DNA from: Poriferisodalis sp965221195
GTDB taxonomy: Bacteria; Actinomycetota; Acidimicrobiia; Acidimicrobiales; Poriferisodalaceae
Assembly (NCBI GenBank): GCA_965221195.1
Contig: OZ244864.1
Span: 1,674,001 to 1,738,000 of the forward strand
Direction of reading: 5' to 3'
DNA: 64,000 bases
In this document: in pieces, positions 8,514 through 16,269 of the stretch
Position numbering within the stretch: position 1 is the stretch's first letter
Layout: every line of letters begins with the position of its first letter
Notes under the pieces: generated by a model
The model's input: only the letters and a program-made list of their open reading frames with translations
Databases searched by the model: none
What the model was told of the DNA's origin: nothing
Program-made: the position numbers and the translations under genes

Positions 8514-9227
8514 CTAGTGTGCATTCAAAAGTAGGCCATTGCGCAGCCATACGACTCGGGAAACACGACTCATCACCGTATTGTCGTGGGTAACCAGCAC
8601 AACGGCAGTGTCAAATCGGTGAGCGAGATCAACAAACGTATCTATCACTATTGCCGAATTCGCTTCGTCAAGTGACCCTGTTGGCTCGTCGGCGAAGATA
8701 ACACGAGGTTGGGTAGCGAGCGCTCGAGCTATGGCGACACGCTGCCGCTCTCCACCAGACAAGTTTGATGTTGACGCATCAACAAAACGTTCCATTCCCA
8801 ACGCTGCCAGATACGCATCAGCCGCTATGAGCGCCGGAGTGTATTGTTGGCCGGAAATGACCAATGGAAGTGCGACATTCTCGCGCACGTTCAAGTCTTC
8901 TACGAACGCAGAGAACTGGTATACGACAGAGCAGAAACGCCGCCGAGTAACCGTTAACGTAGGTTCGTTCAAGCACAAAATATCAACTGCTTCGCCGTCA
9001 GTTTCGCTGCGCCACCATACATCACCGCTGGTGGGCTTACGGAGTCCAGACAGCACATGCAGCAACGTTGATTTGCCGGAACCGCTCGCTCCCGCTACAG
9101 CAACAACTTCACTTGGTGCTATCTCAATATCCGCCGACAACAGAACCTTCTGACCTCCGAATTCTTGAGCTATTTTGCTGCCACGCACTACCCAATCGCT
9201 ATCTTCGTGATGAGTTAGCGCACTCAC
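8514..9227 (-). CDS. ABC transporter ATP-binding protein, LolD/MacB type
   Basis: 237 residues with Walker A GASGSGKST, Q-loop region YQFSAFVEDLNVREN, signature LSGGERQRVAIARAL, Walker B VIFADEPTGSLDE and the switch His in VTHD. This subfamily energises FtsX/MacB-type permeases such as the one encoded 157 bp downstream. Codon choice is visibly more AT-rich than in flanking housekeeping genes. The pair is opposite in orientation to everything around it and sits between secF and rel, which are usually close in actinobacteria, so I infer insertion or horizontal acquisition. Confidence 0.9.
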   Translation of the reverse strand: MSALTHHEDSDWVVRGSKIAQEFGGQKVLLSADIEIAPSEVVAVAGASGSGKSTLLHVLSGLRKPTSGDVWWRSETDGEAVDILCLNEPTLTVTRRRFCSVVYQFSAFVEDLNVRENVALPLVISGQQYTPALIAADAYLAALGMERFVDASTSNLSGGERQRVAIARALATQPRVIFADEPTGSLDEANSAIVIDTFVDLAHRFDTAVVLVTHDNTVMSRVSRVVWLRNGLLLNAH

Positions 9228-9576
9228 TGCTGCGATTCCACACTGAGTCGGAGCCTTGCGTGATCACCAGGCCAGTAAAAATTATCTTCTAAGATCAGAG
9301 GAGCGAAGATTTGAGCCAGCTTGCGTCTCATAAACCTACTTTAGCACAGTCAGCACCTTTGGTGGTGACATGTGACGTGAGTGCAGGTGTCGGCGACTGA
9401 TTGTTGGGCTTTCGCCAAAACGTGGCGCTTGGACTGGTGTTCGGCGCGGGTCATCGCAGGCGGGCACAGCAGGCGGCAGAATGTGGGGGTGAGTCTTTTG
9501 TTGTTTGGGTCGCTGTTGGTGATGCTGTCAGTACTGCAGCGAGCCGACTGTCGCTGCGGTCGGATTGGTTAGGGCG
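9228..9576. other. Divergent intergenic region between the ABC ATPase and rel
   Basis: About 350 bp without a convincing gene. The left half (to ~9360) is AT-richer and should hold the promoter of the minus-strand exporter; the right half is GC-rich and should hold the rel promoter. I see no repeat, no tRNA and no clear sigma-70 consensus pair in it. Confidence 0.6.
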
Positions 9577-11841
9577 ATGCCTGCTGTGTCGCGCGTCCTT
9601 CCGTGGCGACGCGTTGCGAGCACGGTCGCAGCCGACATATCGCCGGTTGTTGTGCAATTCCGCCAGTGCTGGCCCAAGCGCTCGCCCGCACTAGTGATCC
9701 GGGCCTACGAGGCGGCGCGCACAGCCCACGAGGGCCAGCGGCGGCGCACCGGCGAGGCCTACATCACCCATCCTGTTGCAGTCGCAGGCGTGGTTGCCGA
9801 CTTAGGCCTTGACGACACTTCAATAGCCGCAGCACTGCTGCATGATGCCGTGGAAGACACCAGCGTGGAGTTGGTAGCGCTGGCCGACGAGTTCGGATCT
9901 GAGGTGGCCGGCATCGTGGACGGTGTCACCAAGCTAGATCGGGTGCGGTTTGCCTCCAAGCAGGCACAGCAGGCAGCCACTTTACGCAAAATGCTGGTGG
10001 CGATCGCTAGCGATCCCCGTGTGCTGATGATCAAGTTGTCGGACCGGCTTCACAACATGCGCACCGTCGGCGCGCTCAACGCCGCCAAGCAGGCCGATGT
10101 GGCACGCGAGACGCTCGACATTTACGCCCCTCTTGCTAACCGTCTAGGCATGCAGCAAGTGCGAGACGAGCTAGAGGATCTCGCTTTCGCTGCGCTGTAT
10201 CCGAAGCGTTATGCCGAGATTGACCGGATGCTGGCCGAGCGTACACCCACCCAAGAGCGCTACGTCGATCAAGTGCTGGGGGAAGTCCGCACGCAACTCT
10301 CCCGCATGAAGATAAACGCCAAGGTGACAGGACGTAAGAAGCACCACTGGAGCGTCTATGAGAAGATGGTCATCAAGAACCGCTCATTCGATGAGATCTT
10401 CGATTTGGTGGGGATACGGGTAGTAGTGCCAACTATTCGCGATGCCTACGCCGCCTTGGGCTCCATTCACGCAACGTGGAAGCCGGTGACAGGCCGCTTC
10501 AAGGACTACATCGCGATGCCCAAGTTCAACTTGTACCAATCGTTGCACACAACAGTGGTCGGCCCGTCGGGTACTGCCGTGGAAGTGCAGATACGCACTG
10601 ATGAGATGCATCAGCGAGCCGAGTACGGCGTGGCGGCTCACTGGCGCTACAAGGCGGAGCGCAACGGCAACGGCACCAAAGCAGACACGAAAGCCAGTGC
10701 AACACCCGAAGAAGACATGCCGTGGCTGAGTCGGCTGGTTGAGTGGCAAGCCGAGTCGGAAGACCCGGCTGAGTTCATGCGCACTATCGCCAGCGACTTG
10801 GGCCAAGACGAGGTGTACGTCTTCACTCCGCAAGGCGATGTGCTGACACTCCCGGCGGGGGCTACGCCGATCGATTTTGCGTACGCCATACACACCGACA
10901 TCGGCGATTCGCTCATCGGCGCCAAAATCGACGGCCGGCTGGTGCCGCTTGACAGGCCTCTGCGCTCAGGTGACGCAATCGAAGCGTTCACCTCAGACGA
11001 CAGTGGAACGCGCCCATCGCGTGACTGGCTGGAGACAGCGGTCACACCGCGTGCCCAGTCCAGCATTCGGCGATGGTTCGCTCGGTCGGAACGGTCCGAA
11101 TGGGTGGCTGCAGGACGCGATGCCATCTGCGATGAGCTGCGTCGGGAAGGGCTCAAGGCGTCATTGCTGATCGACAGTGACGAGATGCAGGCCGTGGCGG
11201 CGCAGTTCAGTCGTGCCGAGCTGGACCTGCTGTTTGAGGCTGTCGGCAAGGGCGATGTTCGACCGCACTCGGTGGCCAAGCGGCTCCTTAGCAATCTGCG
11301 GGACCGCAGCGACGGAGTTCAGCTGCCAGCCCGACCGGCCAGACAGCGCGGCTCGCGCCGCCGACGTTCAGCAGGCGTTCATGTGGACGGGCACGACGAC
11401 GCACTGGTGCGTCTTGCGCGGTGTTGCAGCCCGGTACGTGGCGATGATGTCTTGGGGTTTGCGACCAGTGGGCGAGGTATCTCAGTACACCGAGCCGACT
11501 GCGCGAACGCAGGTGAGCTGGCCATGTCGGTGAAAGCTCGTCAAGTGGAAATCGAGTGGGATGAGAGCTGGGCGGGTGAGTTCGTAGCGGCACTGGAGGT
11601 GCGTGGTCTTGACCGCAACCGACTCCTGCTTGACGTAGTGCAGGCAGTGTCGGGCCGACATGACCTGTCGATCTCTAGCTGCGACACGTTCGTGGGTGAC
11701 GACCAAGTAGCCGTGATGCAGTTTGAGGTAGAGATTGGCGACCCGATCTTGCTCGATCAGTTGCTCGCTGCGCTTCGGGAGGTACCGGGCGTTTTCGACG
11801 TTTACCGCACCATCGAAGGTCCGGCCCGCACCGAATACTGA
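9577..11841 (+). CDS. rel: Bifunctional (p)ppGpp synthetase/hydrolase
   Basis: Rel makes and degrades the stringent-response alarmone. Domains in order: HD hydrolase with ALLHDAVEDT (HD at residues ~89-90), synthetase with GRKKHHWSVYEKM and RFKDYIAMPKFNLYQSLHTT, TGS domain (VYVFTPQGDVLTLPAGATPIDF), a zinc-finger/helical region around CCSPVRGDDVLGF, and a C-terminal ACT domain. Both catalytic centres look intact. I start at ATG 9577; an upstream in-frame TTG (9565) is possible. No long repeats interrupt this gene, unlike its neighbours. Confidence 0.96.
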   Translation: MPAVSRVLPWRRVASTVAADISPVVVQFRQCWPKRSPALVIRAYEAARTAHEGQRRRTGEAYITHPVAVAGVVADLGLDDTSIAAALLHDAVEDTSVELVALADEFGSEVAGIVDGVTKLDRVRFASKQAQQAATLRKMLVAIASDPRVLMIKLSDRLHNMRTVGALNAAKQADVARETLDIYAPLANRLGMQQVRDELEDLAFAALYPKRYAEIDRMLAERTPTQERYVDQVLGEVRTQLSRMKINAKVTGRKKHHWSVYEKMVIKNRSFDEIFDLVGIRVVVPTIRDAYAALGSIHATWKPVTGRFKDYIAMPKFNLYQSLHTTVVGPSGTAVEVQIRTDEMHQRAEYGVAAHWRYKAERNGNGTKADTKASATPEEDMPWLSRLVEWQAESEDPAEFMRTIASDLGQDEVYVFTPQGDVLTLPAGATPIDFAYAIHTDIGDSLIGAKIDGRLVPLDRPLRSGDAIEAFTSDDSGTRPSRDWLETAVTPRAQSSIRRWFARSERSEWVAAGRDAICDELRREGLKASLLIDSDEMQAVAAQFSRAELDLLFEAVGKGDVRPHSVAKRLLSNLRDRSDGVQLPARPARQRGSRRRRSAGVHVDGHDDALVRLARCCSPVRGDDVLGFATSGRGISVHRADCANAGELAMSVKARQVEIEWDESWAGEFVAALEVRGLDRNRLLLDVVQAVSGRHDLSISSCDTFVGDDQVAVMQFEVEIGDPILLDQLLAALREVPGVFDVYRTIEGPARTEY

Positions 11842-11845
11842 GTTT

Positions 11846-11887
11846 CTGTGGTCGGACTCCTGTGGCTGGGTACCTGTGGCTGGCATC
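11846..11887 (+). repeat. Three degenerate 14-bp repeats after rel
   Basis: Three units starting CTGTGGTCGG/CTGTGGCTGG, 14 bp each, begin 4 bp after the rel stop. A more distant copy of the core occurs near 11911. The remaining sequence to hisS has no gene. Confidence 0.75.
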
Positions 11888-11998
11888 TGCGTTGGGTGTC
11901 TGTGGTCGGCGAGCGCGCCGCCGCAGCGCCAAGTACGCCCCTGAGGGGCGGCTGGGGGCCGATGGCACCCAAAGCTAGGACTCGTGCGGGCAGGGGCG

Positions 11999-12004
11999 TA
12001 GCCT
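11999..12004 (+). promoter_or_regulatory. Putative -10 element (TAGCCT) of a leaderless hisS transcript
   Basis: TAGCCT ends 9 nt before the hisS ATG (12014), and no ribosome-binding site is visible in the gap. This is the spacing expected if the transcript begins at or next to the start codon. The same arrangement recurs before moaB, aroB, def, alaS and mihF. Confidence 0.5.
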
Positions 12005-12013
12005 GCGCTGTTG

Positions 12014-13459
12014 ATGACCGGTCCGTCCCCTGAGTTAGCGCAAGACCCAGATTTTCGTGCCTCCGGCTGTGCAGCAGCGAGCAAGGTTGAAGTGAGCAAG
12101 GCTGCAGCAAGCAAGGCTGAAACAGCCAAGCCGAAGGCCTTCCAGACGCCGATCGGCACTCACGATCTCATGCCACCTGAGTCTGCGCGTTGGGCAGCGC
12201 TGCTAGGCGCATTCATCGCTGCTGCACAACGAGCCGGATTCGGCTACCTGCAAACGCCGATCTTTGAGGACATCGGCGTGTTTGCTCGCATCGGCGAGGG
12301 CACAGAAGTGGTCGGCAAAGAAATGTACGAGTTCACCGACCGCAGCGACCGCCGCTTGGCACTGCGACCCGAATGCACCGCATCTGTGTGCCGCGCCTTC
12401 GCACAGCATCGCCCTCCTACCCCTTGGAAGGTCTGGTACCAAGGGCCGTTCTTCCGTTATGAGGCCCCGCAGGCTGGCCGCTACCGACAATTTCACCAGA
12501 TCGGCGCTGAGACGCTGGGCACCGACGACGCAGATGCCGATGTTGAGATCATTGCGCTGGCTGCGGGTTTCTTCGAGACGCTTGGGTTGCAGCAGGTGCC
12601 GTTACTGCTGAATTCGATGGGTGACCCCGACACTCGCGCTTGCTACGGGGAAGCGCTGAGCGTCTATCTGCAGCGACGCGCCAACGACGTTGACCCCGCC
12701 GACCGAAACAAGATCGAGCGTCATCCGCTGCGCATCTTGGATTCCAAGCGCGCCGCGACAGCCGCCGTTGCGTCCGACGCGCCTCGCATCACCGAATTCT
12801 TGTCACCCGACGCAGCAGCGCACTTCGAACGGGTGCGCGAAGGACTCCATGCGCTGGGCATCTCCTATGAGGTCGATCCGAAACTGGTCCGCGGCCTCGA
12901 CTACTACACACGCACCACGTTTGAGTTTCGCGCCGCCAGCTTGGACGCAGCCCAAGACACCATCTGCGGCGGCGGCCGGTACAACGGCTTAGTGGAGGCA
13001 CTCGGCGGGCCGCCTGCGGGAGGTATCGGGTTTGCACTCGGCATTGAGCGTCTGCTGCTGGCGTGCGACGCTGAGAGCGTCTTTGATGCTCCACCGCAGC
13101 AGGCCGAAGTGTGGGTAGTTGACACTGCAGGAGGTGCCGCTGCGCGTGACATCACTCATCAGTTGCGCTCGGTCGGCATCTGGGCAGATCGGGCTTTCGA
13201 TGACCGTTCGATGCGGGCGCAGATGCGCGCCGCAGATCGTTCTGGTGCGCAGATAGCGCTCATCGTGGGGCCTGACGAGGCCGACGCAGGCATGGTCACG
13301 GTGCGGCCGCTTCGCCGTCCCGATAATGCCTGCGCCGATGAGCCGCAGCAGACCGTGGCGCGCCCCGAACTGCTGGGCGTTCTGCGCTCCGTCTTCGATG
13401 CGCTAAACGCCGCCACAGACGACACCAGCAGAACTCTTTCGTCAGGATCGATGCGATGA
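12014..13459 (+). CDS. hisS: Histidyl-tRNA synthetase
   Basis: Class II synthetase charging tRNA-His. Motif 2 region FFRYEAPQAGRYRQFHQIG, histidine motifs LVRGLDYYTRTTFEF and GGGRYNGLVEALGG, and motif 3 GIGFALGIERLLL are all present, followed by the anticodon-binding domain (from VWVVDT). The conserved part begins near residue 40 (FQTPIGTHDLMPPESARW); before it is a non-conserved Ala/Ser/Lys-rich extension made of three 15-bp units. ATG 12014 is used, with an in-frame TTG just upstream. The stop overlaps the aspS start. Confidence 0.96.
   Translation: MTGPSPELAQDPDFRASGCAAASKVEVSKAAASKAETAKPKAFQTPIGTHDLMPPESARWAALLGAFIAAAQRAGFGYLQTPIFEDIGVFARIGEGTEVVGKEMYEFTDRSDRRLALRPECTASVCRAFAQHRPPTPWKVWYQGPFFRYEAPQAGRYRQFHQIGAETLGTDDADADVEIIALAAGFFETLGLQQVPLLLNSMGDPDTRACYGEALSVYLQRRANDVDPADRNKIERHPLRILDSKRAATAAVASDAPRITEFLSPDAAAHFERVREGLHALGISYEVDPKLVRGLDYYTRTTFEFRAASLDAAQDTICGGGRYNGLVEALGGPPAGGIGFALGIERLLLACDAESVFDAPPQQAEVWVVDTAGGAAARDITHQLRSVGIWADRAFDDRSMRAQMRAADRSGAQIALIVGPDEADAGMVTVRPLRRPDNACADEPQQTVARPELLGVLRSVFDALNAATDDTSRTLSSGSMR
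12080..12124 (+). repeat. 15-bp repeat in the hisS N-terminal extension
   Basis: Three diverged 15-bp units beginning AGCAAGGTTG/AGCAAGGCTG encode SKVEV SKAAA SKAET ahead of the conserved HisS core. Frame is preserved. Confidence 0.85.
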
Positions 13460-15405
13460 TGGCTGAGCCAACTGAGCCAACAACGTCAACGAAGTCAACG
13501 AAGTCAACAGTCTCAACGACGCAAGCCCAGGCATCCTTCACTCCGCTGATGGGCAGCATGCGAACCGATTACTGCGGTCGGCTGCGCCGAGACGACATCG
13601 GTCGCGAGGTGACTGTCTGCGGCTGGGTGGCGCGTCGCCGTGAGCACGGCGAGCATTTGGCCTTTATCGACTTGCGCGACCGCACCGGCATCGTGCAATG
13701 CGTGGTGGATGTGGCCAGCGCCGTGACGTGGCAGAACGAAACGGTGCATGACTTGCGAAGCGAGTACGTGCTGTCGGTCACCGGCACCGTCTGTGAGCGC
13801 CCTGCCGACACAGCCAACCCCGAACTTGGCACGGGCGAGATTGAGATCCGCGAAGCCACGGTCGAGGTGCTGTCACGTTCTGACCCCCCACCGTTTGTGA
13901 TCGACGGTCGCACTGAGACCGACGAGATGCTGCGCATACGGCACCGTTACTTGGATCTGCGTAACTCCCGAATGCATCACAACTTGGCTCGCCGGGCCCG
14001 GGTCAACGCAGCTATTCGTCGTGCAGTGGAAGCACACGAGTTCATCGAGATCGAAACCCCGACTCTTGTGGCTTCGACGCCGGAAGGGGCCCGCGATTTT
14101 GTGGTGCCTAGCCGCATGCACCCCGGACGGTTCTACGCGCTGCCGCAAAGTCCGCAGTTGTTCAAGCAGCTCACCATGGTCGGCGGTATCGATCGCTACT
14201 ACCAGCTCGCCCGCTGCCTGCGCGATGAGGACCTGCGCGCCGATCGGCAATTTGAGTTCACCCAGCTTGACTTGGAGATGAGTTTTGCGTCCGGCGCCGA
14301 TGTGCGTGCGGTTATCAGCGACGCTGTCGCAGAGGCGGTGTGCGAGATCACCGGTGGGCCGCGTCCTGACTTCGCTGAGATCTCTTGGCGTGAAGCCATC
14401 GACCGTTACGGCTCCGACAAGCCAGACCTGCGATTTGGCATGCAACTCGTTGATGTCACCGAGCTGTTCGCCGAGACCGGGTTCAATGCTTTCAAATCTC
14501 CGACCGTCAAGGCGATGCTGGCCCCACAAGGCGGCGACATCAGCCGCAACGCAGTCGATGAGTTGACGAAGCAATGCCAGCGTTGGGGAGCGAAAGGTCT
14601 GGTGTGGATGCGCGTCTTTGACGGCGCAGCGCCGCCAGATGGCGCACAGATTGCCTCGGGCGGTCGCCTAGCTGTTATCTCGCCGGTTGCCAAATTTATG
14701 TCAGAGGCCGAGATCGACGGTGTGCTAGAGCGCTTGGGCGCCGGGCCCAGCGACATGTGCTACGTGGTGGCCGACACTTGGCGGCAGGCCAGCGCCGTGC
14801 TGGGATTGCTGCGGCTGAAACTGGGCCGCCCGCCGGTCAACGAAGGCGGGCTGCAGCTGTTGTGGGTGGTGGACTTCCCGCTTTTTGAAGATGTCACCGC
14901 CGACGGCTTGCCGGTGCCCGCACACCACCCGTTCACGATGCCGCATCGCCATGACCTCAATGCTGTGGCTGAAGCGGCAACGAAGATGGGCGCGGGTGGG
15001 ACATGCGATGCCCAGACGCTTCTGGCTATCCGTTCGCAGGCCTACGACTTGGTGCTCAACGGCTGGGAACTGGGTTCTGGCAGCGTCCGGATTCACCGTG
15101 GCGACATCCAGCAGCAGATTTTTACGATGCTCGGTATCGACCCGCAGTCGGCGCAACAGCGTTTCGGCTTCTTGCTAGACGCATTCCGCTTCGGTGCGCC
15201 GCCGCATGCAGGCTTTGCCTTCGGCGTTGACCGGCTGGCGGCCTTGCTGTGCGGTGAGGAAAACATTCGAGAAGTCATTGCCTTTCCCAAAAGCCAGTCG
15301 GGGGCCGATCCGCTGACGAATGCTCCTAGTCGCATCACCCAAGACCAACTGGACGAACTGGGTCTAGCTGTGGTGGCACCACACGACGAGGAGGGCGACG
15401 TATGA
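13456..15405 (+). CDS. aspS: Aspartyl-tRNA synthetase, bacterial type
   Basis: 649 residues with an OB-fold anticodon-binding domain (VTVCGWVARRREHGEHLAFIDLRDRTG), the class II catalytic core (RYYQLARCLRDEDLRADRQ, motif 2), the bacterial GAD insertion domain in the middle, and motif 3 FAFGVDRLAALL. Bacterial size and the GAD domain fit; whether it also charges tRNA-Asn cannot be told here, and gatCAB is not in the window. The first ~34 residues are Thr/Ser/Lys-rich and come from 9-bp repeats; ATG 13558 (MRTDYCGRL) is an alternative canonical start. It overlaps both hisS and the next small gene by 4 bp. Confidence 0.95.
   Translation: MMAEPTEPTTSTKSTKSTVSTTQAQASFTPLMGSMRTDYCGRLRRDDIGREVTVCGWVARRREHGEHLAFIDLRDRTGIVQCVVDVASAVTWQNETVHDLRSEYVLSVTGTVCERPADTANPELGTGEIEIREATVEVLSRSDPPPFVIDGRTETDEMLRIRHRYLDLRNSRMHHNLARRARVNAAIRRAVEAHEFIEIETPTLVASTPEGARDFVVPSRMHPGRFYALPQSPQLFKQLTMVGGIDRYYQLARCLRDEDLRADRQFEFTQLDLEMSFASGADVRAVISDAVAEAVCEITGGPRPDFAEISWREAIDRYGSDKPDLRFGMQLVDVTELFAETGFNAFKSPTVKAMLAPQGGDISRNAVDELTKQCQRWGAKGLVWMRVFDGAAPPDGAQIASGGRLAVISPVAKFMSEAEIDGVLERLGAGPSDMCYVVADTWRQASAVLGLLRLKLGRPPVNEGGLQLLWVVDFPLFEDVTADGLPVPAHHPFTMPHRHDLNAVAEAATKMGAGGTCDAQTLLAIRSQAYDLVLNGWELGSGSVRIHRGDIQQQIFTMLGIDPQSAQQRFGFLLDAFRFGAPPHAGFAFGVDRLAALLCGEENIREVIAFPKSQSGADPLTNAPSRITQDQLDELGLAVVAPHDEEGDV
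13485..13511 (+). repeat. 9-bp repeat in the aspS N-terminus
   Basis: Units of GTCAACGAA (two perfect, one diverged) encode STK repeats. Another 9-bp pair encoding AEPTEP-type sequence lies just before it. Confidence 0.82.
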
Positions 15406-15785
15406 ACACCAGTGACCTCGCAGCCGTGGTGGTGACTGTCTGCGTTGTGGTTGCGTTGGTTGCATTGATCGCCGTGCTGACGCAAGCATTTGTGTTGATG
15501 CGGGAACTCAGGCGCAAGCTTGCCGACTTCGACACAAAGATCGGGCCGGCGTTGAACCAATTGGCAGATACTGCTGAGATAGCCCAAGCCGAGATAGTCC
15601 GGCTGCGCGATGCGCTCAACGTCGTTCACAAGATCGCCGGTTTGATTGATGCTGCTGGTGGTGCCGCCAATCGGGTTGCAGGCGTGCCCGTCGACAAGGC
15701 CCGTGCGGTGTTTGAGATGTTGCGCGACAAGTTCGGCGACGCCGAAGATGAGCCTTCTGGCGCTAGGGCAGGAAAGAACCGCTGA
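15402..15785 (+). CDS. Small membrane-anchored coiled-coil protein, DUF948-like
   Basis: 127 residues: one N-terminal membrane helix (about residues 7-29), then a predicted amphipathic helical stretch (ELRRKLADFDTKIGPALNQL...AEIVRLRDAL) and a polar tail. Its shape and position next to aspS/alaS resemble the DUF948 proteins found in Gram-positive bacteria, whose function is not established. Start ATG overlaps the aspS stop (ATGA), so the two are probably co-translated. I base the family suggestion on architecture only. Confidence 0.7.
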   Translation: MNTSDLAAVVVTVCVVVALVALIAVLTQAFVLMRELRRKLADFDTKIGPALNQLADTAEIAQAEIVRLRDALNVVHKIAGLIDAAGGAANRVAGVPVDKARAVFEMLRDKFGDAEDEPSGARAGKNR

Positions 15786-15786
15786 G

Positions 15787-16107
15787 ATGCTGAAGCGGTT
15801 GCGTTGGTTGACCTTGGGCGCTGGACTGGGTGCATCGGGACTGCTGTGGATGCAGCGGCGCCTGCGCCATGTCATTGACCGGTATGCGCCAGTCCGAGGC
15901 ACAGCGACGGCGCTCGGCACTGCTCGCCGGGTGCGTCGCGACCTCAAAGAGGCATGGCAGGACGGACGCAGACGCGTCGATGAGGCATGGGAAGACGGCA
16001 AGCGCCAAGTGCATGCCGCTGAGCAACGCATGCGTGACGAGCGGGAGCGCCGCTGGGCCGAGCGTCACCAGCGTCGCCAGAGCCGCCAGCGCCACCAGGC
16101 CGCCTGA
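15787..16107 (+). CDS. Small basic membrane protein, unknown function
   Basis: About 106 residues beginning MLKRLRWLTLGAGLG, with one short hydrophobic segment near the N-terminus and then a very Arg-rich, probably helical region (DLKEAWQDGRRRVDEAWEDGKRQ). The start follows the previous stop by 1 nt and has AGGAAAG upstream. It is a likely partner of the preceding DUF948-like protein. No family recognised. The EAWQDGRRRVDEAWEDGKRQ stretch is an internal imperfect 11-residue repeat. Confidence 0.7.
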   Translation: MLKRLRWLTLGAGLGASGLLWMQRRLRHVIDRYAPVRGTATALGTARRVRRDLKEAWQDGRRRVDEAWEDGKRQVHAAEQRMRDERERRWAERHQRRQSRQRHQAA

Positions 16108-16174
16108 GCCGTTGCTGCGGCCGCGGCCGGTCCTGCGTTGTCAGTTTGGGCGCGAAAGGTCACGGCAGACGCAA

Positions 16175-16225
16175 AGCATCGAAAGCAACACAGCATCGAA
16201 AACAACACAGCATCGAAAGCGGCAC
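16175..16225 (+). repeat. Three 17-bp repeats upstream of alaS
   Basis: Three units beginning AGCATCGAAAGCAACAC, 17 bp each with few changes. A frame open upstream of alaS runs through them, but 17-bp periodicity shifts frame every unit and the canonical alaS start is downstream, so this is best read as non-coding. The 162-bp gap holds little else besides the alaS -10 candidate. Confidence 0.9.
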
Positions 16226-16256
16226 AGCGCCACGGTAGGCCGCGAAGGGCCGTAGC

Positions 16257-16262
16257 TATCCT
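16257..16262 (+). promoter_or_regulatory. Putative -10 element (TATCCT) of a leaderless alaS transcript
   Basis: TATCCT ends 7 nt before the alaS GTG start at 16270 with no Shine-Dalgarno in between. The flanking GCCGTAGCTA is also found before mihF at the same distance from its start codon. Confidence 0.5.
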
Positions 16263-16269
16263 TGCTCTG

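Noticed and set aside
16138..16269. N-terminal extension of AlaRS through the 17-bp repeats
   Set aside because: The canonical AlaRS start is GTG 16270 with a -10 box 7 nt upstream, and a 17-bp period is not a coding period.
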